A stretch of DNA of 64,000 nt from Siphlonurus alternatus (Eukaryota; Arthropoda; Insecta; Ephemeroptera; Siphlonuridae), in NCBI GenBank assembly GCA_949825025.1, contig OX463781.1, forward strand, positions 24,195,047 to 24,259,046, written 5' to 3'. Positions 1 to 9,131 of this stretch are shown here, in pieces (position 1 is the stretch's first letter; every line of letters begins with the position of its first letter). A program made the position numbers and the translations under genes. Below the pieces are notes generated by a model. The model made no database searches. It was not told the origin of the DNA and worked only from the letters and a program-made list of their open reading frames with translations.

Positions 1-351
1 AGTTGCTCCTTATTGAAACAAGGCCTTTCAACCCATTTTCACCTAATTAAATGCAGCAGAATCCAAGGAATACGTAATATTCTGAAATATAGCTACAAAT
101 AAAAGTGCTCCGAAATTTAATTTTTAGTAGGGCTAGGGCATCTCCTCGTCAAGCACACTTTGACAATACAACTATCAACTCTTTCCCTTAAACATAAACT
201 GAGATAATGGGATGGCAATTTTGGTTACGTTAGAAAAACCTCTTTTTTGGAATTTTAAAAAGTCGAAGTTATGAATCGAAATCAAAGTTTTAGGAGTGGA
301 ATCGATTTGTTCTGCCATGACAAATTCAAAAAAAAATATAACATCACTCTC

Positions 352-365
352 CTTGCAACCGCAAG
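352..365. other. Short dyad repeated in nearly every monomer
   Basis: CTTGC (352-356), AACC, GCAAG (361-365) form a small perfect inverted repeat, shown here for one unit. The surrounding block is among the least variable parts of the monomer. A second dyad, GAATA-CGTAA-TATTC, lies in the same monomer (68-82 in the first, partial unit). These could be protein-binding or structural sites, but the sequence alone does not show a function. Confidence 0.6.
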
Positions 366-400
366 AAAGTTATAAGGAACGAAACTTTGAAAATACCAAT

Positions 401-424
401 ACCCTCCACATGTTCACGGAGGGT
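401..424. other. Perfect 7-bp hairpin in a subset of monomers
   Basis: ACCCTCC (401-407) and GGAGGGT (418-424) are exact inverted repeats around a 10-bp loop containing ACATGT. Most monomers have a run of six or more Cs here, which weakens the pairing. The perfect form recurs at 1826-1849 and 12210-12233 and in the corresponding units near 13636, 19830 and 29831, always with the AAGATGGCGAAAAAG subtype. Function unknown. Confidence 0.75.
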
Positions 425-1937
425 CACTTTTCCACTTTTTTTAAGATGGCGAAAAAGACTTTTTGCGCGTCAAAAAGTTGCTCCTTATTGAAACAAGGCC
501 TTTCAACCCATTTTCACCTAATTAAATGCAGCAGAATCCAAGGAATACGTAATATTCTGAAATATAGCTACAAATAAAAGTACTCGTAATTTCAATTTTT
601 AGTAGGGCTAGGGCATCTCCTCGTCAAGCAGACTTTGACAATTCAACTATCAACTCTTTCCCTTAAACATAAACTGAGATAATGGGATGGCAATTTTGGT
701 TACGTTAGAAAAACCCCTTTTTTGGAATTTTAAAAAGTCGAAGTTATGAATCGAAATCAAAGTTTTAGGAGTGGAATCGATTTGTTCTGCCATGACAAAT
801 TCAAAAAAAAATATAACATCACTCTCCTTGCAACCGCAAGAAAGTTATAAGGAACGAAACTTTGAAAATACCAATACCCCCCCACATGTTCACGGAGGGT
901 CACTTTTCCACTTTTTTTAAGGTGCCGAAAGTGACTTTTTGCGCATCAAAAAGTTGCTCCTTATTGAAACAAGGCCTTTCAACCCATTATCACCTAATAA
1001 AATGCAGCAGAATCCAAGGAATACGTAATATTCTGAAATATAGCTACAAATAAAAGTGCTCCGAATTTCAATTTTTAGTAGGGCTAGGGCATCTCCTCAT
1101 CAAGCAGACTTTGACAATACTAGTTTCAACTCTCTCCCTTAAACTTAAACTGAGATAATGGGATGGCAATTTTGGTTACGTTAGAAAAACCCCTTTTTTG
1201 GAATTTTAAAAAGTCGAAGTTATGAATCGAAATCAAAGTTTTAGGAGTGGAATCGATTTGTTCTGCCATGACAAATTAATAAAAAAATATAACATCACTC
1301 TCCTTGCAACCGCAAGAAAGTTATAAGGAACGAAACTTTGAAAATACCAATACCCCCCACATGTTCACGGAGGGTCACTTTTCCACTTTTTTTAAGATGG
1401 CGAAAAAGACTTTTTGCGCGTCAAAAAGTTGCTCCTTATTGAAACAAGGCCTTTCAACCCATTTTCACCTAATTAAATGCAGCAGAATCCAAGGAATACG
1501 TAATATTCTGAAATATAGCTACAAATAAAAGTGCTCCGAAATTTAATTTTTAGTAGGGCTAGGGCATCTCCTCGTCAAGCACACTTTGACAATACAACTA
1601 TCAACTCTTTCCCTTAAACATAAACTGAGATAATGGGATGGCAATTTTGGTTACGTTAGAAAAACCTCTTTTTTGGAATTTTAAAAAGTCGAAGTTATGA
1701 ATCGAAATCAAAGTTTTAGGAGTGGAATCGATTTGTTCTGCCATGACAAATTCGAAAAAAATATAACATCACTCTCCTTGCAACCGCAAGAAAGTTATAA
1801 GGAACGAAACTTTGAAAATACCAATACCCTCCACATGTTCACGGAGGGTCACTTTTCCACTTTTTTTAAGATGGCGAAAAAGACTTTTTGCGCGTCAAAA
1901 AGTTGCTCCTTATTGAAACAAGGCCTTTCAACCCATT

Positions 1938-4900
1938 TTCACCTAATTAAATGCAGCAGAATCCAAGGAATACGTAATATTCTGAAATATAGCTACAAAT
2001 AAAAGTACTCGTAATTTCAATTTTTAGTAGGGCTAGGGCATCTCCTCGTCAAGCAGACTTTGACAATACAACTATCAACTCTTTCCCTTAAACATAAACT
2101 GAGATAATGGGATGGCAATTTTGGTTACGTTAGAAAAACCCCTTTTTTGGAATTTTAAAAAGTCGAAGTTATGAATCGAAATCAAAGTTTTAGGAGTGGA
2201 ATCGATTTGTTCTGCCATGACAAATTCAAAAAAAAATATAACATCACTCTCCTTGCAACCGCAAGAAAGTTATAAGGAACGAAACTTTGAAAATACTAAT
2301 ACCCCCCCACATGTTCACGGAGGGTCACTTTTCCACTTTTTTTAAGGTAGCGAATGTGATTTTTTGCGCATCAAGAAGATGCTCCTTATTGAAACAAGGC
2401 CTTTCAACCCATATTCACCTAATTAAATGCAGCAGAATCCAAGGAATACGTAATATTCTGAAATATAGCTACAAATAAAAGTACTCGTATTTTCAATTTT
2501 TAGTAGGTCTAGGGCATCTCCTCGTCAAGCAGACTTTGACAAAACAAATTTCAACTCTCTCCCTTAAACTTAAACTGAGATAATGGGATGGCAATTTTGG
2601 TTACGTTAGAAAAACACCTTTTTTGGAATTTTAAAAAGTCGAAGTTATGAATCGAAATCAAAGTGTTAGAAGTGGAATCGATTTGTTTTGCCTTGACAAA
2701 TTAATAAAAAAATATAACATCACTCTCCTTGCAACCGCAAGAAAGTTATAAGGAACGAAACTTTGAAAATACCAATACCCCCCCACATGTTCACGGAGGG
2801 TCACTTTTCCACTTTTTTTAAGGTAGCGAATGTGACTTTTTGCGCATCAAAAAGATGCTACTTATTGAAACAAGGCCTTTCAACCCATTTTCACCTAATT
2901 AAATGCAGCAGAATCCAAGGAATACGTAATATTCTGAAATATAGCTACAAATAAAAGTGCTCCGAATTTTAATTTTTAGTAGGGCTAGGGCATCTCCTCG
3001 TCAAGCACACTTTGACAAAACAAATTTCAACTCTCTCCCTTAACCTTAAACTGAGATAATGGGATGGCAATTTTGGTTACGTTAGAAAAATACCTTTTTT
3101 GGAATTTTAGAAAGTCGAAGTTATGAATCGAAATCAAAGTTTTAGGAGTGGAATCGATTTGTTCTGCCATGAAAAATTAAAAAAAAAATATAACATTACT
3201 CTCCTTGCAACCGCAAGAAAGTTATAAGGAACGAAACTTTGAAAATACCAATACCCCCCCACATGTTCACGGAGGGCCACTTTTCCACTTTTTTTAAGGT
3301 GGCGAAAGTGACTTTTTGCGCATCAAAAAGTTGCTCCTTATTGAAACAAGGCCTTTCAACCCATTTTCACCTAATTAAATGCAGCAGAATCCAAGGAATA
3401 CGTAATATTCTGAAATATAGCTACAAATAAAAGTGCTCCGAATTTCAATTTTTAGTAGAGCTAGGGCATCTCCTCATCAAGCAGACTTTGACAATACTAC
3501 ATTCAATTCTCTCCCTTAAACTTAAACTGAGATAATCATGGGATGGCAATTTTGGTTACGTTAGAAAAACACCTTTTTTGGAATTTTAAAAAGTCGAAGT
3601 TATGAATCGAAATCAAAGTGTTAGAAGTGGGATCCATTTTTTTTGCCATGACAAATTAATAAAAAAATATAACATCACTCTCCTTGCAACCGCAAGAAAG
3701 TTATAAGGAACGAAACTTTGAAAATACCAATACCCCCCCACATGTTCACGGAGGGTCACTTTTCCACTTTTTTTAAGGTAGCGAATGTGACTTTTGCGCA
3801 TCAAGAAGTTGCTCCTTATTGAAACAAGGCCTTTCAACCCATTTTCACCTAATTAAATGCAGCAGAATCCAAGGAATACGTAATATTCTGAAATATAGCT
3901 ACAAATAAAAGTACTCGTAATTTCAATTTTTAGTATTGCTAGGGCATCTCCTCGTCAAGCAGACTTTGACAATACAACTATCAACTCTTTCCCTTAAACA
4001 TAAACTGAGATAATGGGATGGCAATTTTGGTTACGTTAGAAAAACCCCTTTTTTGGAATTTTAAAAAGTCGAAGTTATGAATCGAAGTCAAAGTTTTAGG
4101 AGTGGAATCGATTTGTTCTGCCATGACAAATTCAAAAAAAAAATATAACATCACTCTCCTTGCAACCGCAAGAAAGTTATAAGGAACGAAACTTTGAAAA
4201 TACCAATACCCCCCCACATGTTCACGGAGGGTCACTTTTCCACTTTTTTTAAGGTAGCGAATGTGACTTTTTGCGCATCAAGAAGTTGCTCCTTATTGAA
4301 ACAATGCCTTTCGACCCATTTTCACCTAATTAAATGCAGCAGAATCCAAGGAATACGTAATATTCTGAAATATAGCTACAAATAAAAGTGCTCCGAATTT
4401 CAATTTTTAGTAGGGCTAGGGCATCTCCTCATCAAGCAGACTTTGACAATACTACATTCAATTCTCTCCCTTAAACTTAAACTGAGATAATCATGGGATG
4501 GCAATTTTGGTTACGTTAGAAAAACACCTTTTTTGGAATTTTAAAAAGTCGAAGTTATGAATCGAAATCAAAGTGTTAGAAGTGGGATCCATTTTTTTTG
4601 CCATGACAAATTAATAAAAAAATATAACATCACTCTCCTTGCAACCGCAAGAAAGTTATAAGGAACGAAACTTTGAAAATACCAATACCCCCCACATGTT
4701 CACGGAGGGTCACTTTTCCACTTTTTTTAAGGTAGCGAATGTGACTTTTTGCGCATCAAGAAGTTGCTCCTTATTGAAACAAGGCCTTTCAACCCATTTT
4801 CACCTATTTAAATGCAGCAGAATCCAAGGAATACGTAATATTCTGAAATATAGCTACAAATAAAAGTGCTCCGAATTTCAATTTTTAGTAGGGCTAGGGC

Positions 4901-6583
4901 ATCTCCTCATCAAGCAGACTTTGACAAAACTACTTTCAACTCTCTCCCTTAAACTTAAACTGAGATAATGGGATGGCAATTTTGGTTACGTTAGATAAAC
5001 CCCTTTTTTGGAATTTTAAAAAGTCGAAGTTATGAGTCGAAATCAAAGTTTTAGGAGTGGAATCGATTTGTTCTGCCATTACAAATTAATAAAAAAATAT
5101 AACATCACTCTCCTTGCAACCGCAAGAAAGTTATAAGGAACGAAACTTTGAAAATACCAATACCCCCCCACATGTTCACGGAGGGTCACTTTTCCACTTT
5201 TTTTAAGGTAGCGAATGTGACTTTTTGCGCATCAAGAAGTTGCTCCTTATTGAAACAATGCCTTTCAACCCATTTTCACCTAATTAAATGCAGCAGAATC
5301 CAAGGAATACGTAATATTCTGAAATATAGCTACAAATAAAAGTGCTCCGAATTTCAATTTTTAGTAGGGCTAGGGCATCTCCTCGTCAAGCAGACTTTGA
5401 CAATACTACTTTCAATTTTCTCCCTTAAACTTAAACTGAGATAATGGGATGGCAATTTTGGTTACGTTAGAAAAACCCCTTTATTGGAATTTTAAAAAGT
5501 CGAAGTTATGAAACGAAATCCAAGTTTTAGGAGTGGAATCGATTTGTTCTGCCATGAAAAATTCAAAAAAAAATATAACGTTACTCTCCTTGCAACCGCA
5601 AGAAAGTTATAAGGAACGAAACTTTGAAAATACCAATACCCCCCCACATGTTCACGGAGGGTCACTTTTCCACTTTTTTTAAGGTGGCGAAAGTGACTTT
5701 TTGCGCATCAAAAAGTTGCTCCTTATTGAAACAAGGCCTTTCAACCCATTTTCACCTAATTAAATGCAGCAGAATCCAAGGAATACGTAATATTCTGAAA
5801 TATAGCTACAAATAAAAGTGCTCCGAATTTCAATTTTTAGTAGAGCTAGGGCATCTCCTCGTCAAGCAGACTTTGACAATACTACTTTCAATTCTCTCCC
5901 TTAAACTTAAACTGAGATAATCATGGGATGGCAATTTTGGTTACGTTAGAAAAACACCTTTTTTGGAATTTTAAAAAGTCGAAGTTATGAATCGAAATCA
6001 AAGTGTTAGAAGTGGGATCCATTTTTTTTGCCATGACAAATTAATAAAAAAATATAACATCACTCTCCTTGCAACCGCAAGAAAGTTATAAGGAACGAAA
6101 CTTTGAAAGTACCAATACCCCCCCACATGTTCACGGAGGGTCACTTTTCCACTTTTTTTAAGGTAGCGAATGTGACTTTTTGCGCATCAAGAAGTTGCTC
6201 CTTATTGAAACAATGCCTTTCAACCCATTTTCACCTAATTAAATGCAGCAGAATCCAAGGAATACGTAATATTCTGAAATATAGCTACAAATAAAAGTGC
6301 TCCGAATTTCAATTTTTAGTAGGGCTAGGGCATCTTCTCGTCAAGCAGACTTTGACAATACTACTTTCAATTCTCTCCCTTAAATTTAAACTGAGATAAT
6401 GGGATGGCAATTTTGGTTACGTTAGAAAAACACCTTTTTTGGAATTTTAAAAAGTCGAAGTTATGAATCGAAATCAAAGTGTTAGAAGTGGAATCGATTT
6501 GTTTTGCCATGACAAATTAATAAAAAAATATAACATCACTCTCCTTGCAACCGCAAGAAAGTTATAAGGAACGAAACTTTGAA
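1938..6583 (+). repeat. Five-copy core, copy 1
   Basis: This 4646-bp stretch is the part of the array shared by all five large blocks. It is defined by chaining the offsets 11809, 6194, 10002 and 7624 bp. Copy 1 carries the ancestral-looking TACGTAATATTC in the monomer where copies 3-5 have TACGAAATATTC. Its three GGATCC sites at 3630, 4585 and 6015 are spaced 955 and 1430 bp apart, and the same triplet spacing returns in every other copy. Confidence 0.88.
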
Positions 6584-8762
6584 TATACCAATACCCCCCC
6601 ACATGTTCACGGAGGGTCACTTTTCCACTTTTTTTAAGGTAGCGAATGTGACTTTTTGCGCATCAAGAAGTTGCTACTTATTGAAACAAGGCCTTTCAAC
6701 CCATTTTCACCTAATTAAATGCAGCAGAATCCAAGGAATACGTAATATTCTGAAATATAGCTACAAATAAAAGTATTCCGAATTTTAATTTTTAGTAGGG
6801 CTAGGGCATCTCCTCGTCAAGCAGACTTTGACAATACTACTTTCAATTCTCTCCCTTAAACTTAAACTGAGATAATGGGATGGCAATTTTGGTTACGTTA
6901 GAAAAACACCTTTTTTGGAATTTTAAAAAGTCGAAGTTATGAATCGAAATCAAAGTGTTAGAAGTGGAATCGATTTGTTTTGCCATGACAAATTAATAAA
7001 AAAATATAACATCACTCTCCTTGCAACCGCAAGAAAGTTATAAGGAACGAAACTTTGAAAATACCAATACCCCCCCACATGTTCACGGAGGGTCATTTTC
7101 CACTTTTTTTAAGGTAGCGAATGTGACTTTTTGCGCATCAAGAAGTTGCTACTTATTGAAACAAGGCCTTTCAACCCATTTTCACCTAATTAAATGCAGC
7201 AGAATCCAAGGAATACGTAATATTCTGAAATATAGCTACAAATAAAAGTGCTCCGAATTTTAATTCTTAGTAGGGCTAGGGCATCTCCTCGTCAAGCAGA
7301 CTTTGACAAAACAAATTTCAACTCTCTCCCTTAAACTTAAACTGAGATAATGGGATGGCAATTTTGGTTACGTTAGAAAAACACCTTTTTTGGAATTTTA
7401 AAAAGTTGAAGTTATGAATCGAAATCAAAGTGTTAGAAGTGGAATCGATTTGTTTTGCCATGACAAATTAATAAAAAAATATAACATCACTCTCCTTGCA
7501 ACCGCAAGAAAGTTATAAGGAACGAAACTTTGAAAATACTAATACCCCCCCACATGTTCACGGAGGGTCACTTTTCCACTTTTTTTAAGGTAGTGAATGT
7601 GACTTTTTGCGCATCAAGAAGTTGCTCCTTATTGAAACAATGCCTTTCAACCCATTTTCACCTAATTAAATGCAGCAGAATCCAAGGAATACGTAATATT
7701 CTGAAATATAGCTACAAAAAAAAGTGCTCCGAATTTCAATTTTTAGTAGGGCTAGGGCATCTCCTCATCAAGCAGACTTTGACAATACTACTTTCAACTC
7801 TCTCCCTTAAACTTAAACTGAGATAATGGGATGGCAATTTTGGTTACGTTAGAAAAACCCCTTTTTTGGAATTTTAAAAAGTCGAAGTTATGAATCGAAA
7901 TCAAAGTTTTAGGAGTGGAATCGATTTGTTCTGCCATGACAAATTATTAAAAAAATATAACATCACTCTCCTTGCAACCGCAGGAAAGTTTTAAGGAACG
8001 AAACTTTGAAAATACCAATACCCCCCCACATGTTCACGGAGGGTCCTTTTTCCACTTTTTTTTAGGTAGCGAATGTGATTTTTTGCGCAACAAGAAGTTG
8101 CTCCTTATTGAAACAAGGCCTTTCAACCCATATTCACCTAATTAAATGCAGCAGAATCCAAGGAATACGTAATATTCTGAAATATAGCTACAAATAAAAG
8201 TGCTCTGAATTTCAATTTTTAGTAGGGCTAGGGCATCTCCTCATCAAACAGACTTTGACAATACTACTTTCAACTCTCTCCTTTAAACTTAAACTGAGAT
8301 AATGGGATGGCAATTTTGGTTACGTTAGAAAAACCCCTTTTTTGGAATTTTAAAAAGTCGAAGTTATGAATCGAAATCAAAGTTTTAGGAGTGGAATCGA
8401 TTTGTTCTGCCATGACAAATTAATAAAAAAATATAACATCACTCTCCTTGCAACCGCAAGAAAGTTATAAGGAACGAAACTTTGAAAATACCAATACCCC
8501 CCCACATGTTCACGGAGGGTCACTTTTCCACTTTTTTTAAGATGGCGAAAAAGACTTTTTGCGCGTCAAAAAGTTGCTCCTTATTGAAACAAGGCCTTTT
8601 AACCCATTTTCACCTAATTAAATGCAGCAGAATCCAAGGAATACGTAATATTCTGAAATATAGCTACAAATAAAAGTACTCGTATTTTCAATTTTTAGTA
8701 GGTCTAGGGCATCTCCTCGTCAAGCAGACTTTGACAAAACAAATTTCAACTCTCTCCCTTAA
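6584..8762 (+). repeat. Array segment left of the inserted element
   Basis: About 4.6 monomers that are not part of the large repeated blocks. Two successive units share GTTGCTACTTATTG (near 6670 and 7146). The unit at about 7530-7720 has CTACAAAAAAAAG in place of CTACAAATAAAAG. A unit at about 8006 belongs to a rarer variant with GGGTCCTTTTTCC, also seen at about 28.4, 49.4 and 62.2 kb. The unit starting near 8482 is of the AAGATGGCGAAAAAG type that is common in block A1. The last unit is cut at a TTAA (8759-8762) by the mobile element. No gene is seen. Confidence 0.85.
8759..8762. other. Target-site duplication TTAA, left copy
   Basis: TTAA directly precedes the terminal GGTAGAG. The undisturbed monomer has CCCTTAAACTTAAAC here, so this TTAA is the original target. 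Confidence 0.92.
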
Positions 8763-8939
8763 GGTAGAGATAATACGGATCAGCTGGCCCAATGCTAAAA
8801 AAATCCCATTCATAAAAATTATGAAAAAAATTTAAAATGTTCTCCTCTACATCCCCTATCAGTAGGTAAAATATCAGGTATACAAAAACGAGCTAGTTTT
8901 CGAGTTATTAATTTTTAAAGTTGACTAATTTAACATGGA
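8763..8939 (+). repeat. Left arm of foldback element
   Basis: The 177-bp left inverted repeat begins GGTAGAGATAATACGGATC. Against the reverse complement of the right arm the mismatches I see are a three-base patch (GGAT here, AAAA there) just inside the terminus and four scattered single changes. It also contains ATCAGGTATACAAAAACGAG and ends in TAACATGGA. Confidence 0.92.
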
Positions 8940-8950
8940 GAAATGGAACT

Positions 8951-9127
8951 TCCATGTTAAATTGGTCAACTTTAAAAATTAATAACTCGAAAACTAGTTC
9001 GTTTTTGTATACCTGATATTTTACCTACTGATAGGGGATGTAGAGGAGAACACTTTAAATTTTTTTCATAATTTTTATGAATAGGATTTTTTTAGCATTG
9101 GGCCAGCTGTTTTGTATTATCTCTACC
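8951..9127 (-). repeat. Right arm of foldback element
   Basis: The 177-bp right inverted repeat begins TCCATGTTAAATTGGTCAAC and ends GTATTATCTCTACC. It pairs along its whole length with the left arm with no indels, which suggests a fairly young insertion or arm-to-arm gene conversion. Confidence 0.92.
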
Positions 9128-9131
9128 TTAA
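9128..9131. other. Target-site duplication TTAA, right copy
   Basis: TTAA directly follows the terminal CTCTACC, and the monomer then resumes exactly with ACTTAAACTGAG. Removing the element and one TTAA restores a normal unit. Confidence 0.92.

Larger units (their letters stand above)
1..6583 (+). repeat. Higher-order block A1 (about 14 monomers)
   Basis: This segment matches 11810-18392 at a fixed offset of 11809 bp with almost no differences. The clearest change is CAAGGCCTTT here (near 5732) against CAAGGATTTT at 17541-17550. The match runs off the left end of the window, so the true block is longer. It ends at 6584, where GAATATACC here faces GAAAATACC at 18393. Diagnostic monomers include those with a 3-bp TCA insertion (GATAATCATGGG, at 3531, 4486 and about 5917), those with GGATCC (3630, 4585, 6015), and one T-run shortened by a base before GCGC (near 3791). 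Adjacent monomers within the block differ far more than the two copies of the block do, which is the signature of higher-order organisation. Confidence 0.9.
8763..9127. mobile_element. 365-bp foldback / long-inverted-repeat MITE-like element
   Basis: This is the only non-satellite sequence in the window. Two arms of 177 bp (8763-8939 and 8951-9127) are inverted copies with about 7 mismatches, roughly 96% identical, around an 11-bp spacer at 8940-8950. The extreme ends are GGTAGAGATAATAC and its exact reverse complement. TTAA lies on both sides (8759-8762 and 9128-9131), whereas uninterrupted monomers have a single TTAA at this place (CCCTTAAACTTAAAC), so it is a 4-bp target-site duplication. 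There is no transposase frame, so the element is non-autonomous. TTAA duplications are known for piggyBac and Kolobok transposons. The GG start is unlike the usual CC start of piggyBac, so I leave the superfamily open. The arms could fold into a long hairpin if transcribed. Confidence 0.93.

Noticed and set aside
862..1053. A 63-codon open frame (and 74-109 codon versions) repeated in most monomers on the plus strand
   Set aside because: It begins at TTG (the longer ones at TTG, GTG or ATG), ends at the same TAA each unit, and is broken or shifted by the C-run length and small indels. Its 98-, 92- and 109-codon forms arise only from loss of that stop or a 2-bp deletion. No promoter, splice or protein family signal was recognised.
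1070..1095. Telomere-like TAGTAGGGCTAGGG
   Set aside because: It holds just two degenerate TAGGG words at a fixed place in each monomer, with no run of telomere repeats.
2270..2310. CENP-B box-like site on the minus strand (TTTCGTTCC)
   Set aside because: Only TTCG matches; the downstream A and CGGG of the box are missing.
3350..3500. Hammerhead ribozyme on the minus strand (TTGATGAG near the CTCATCAAG motif)
   Set aside because: The required CUGANGA core is not present (the C is replaced), the site is often TTGACGAG, and no matching GAAA with stems was found.
3981..4235. 74-84 codon open frames on the minus strand
   Set aside because: They are the antisense of the same monomer, present only in units where indels happen to keep the frame open, and they match no domain I know.
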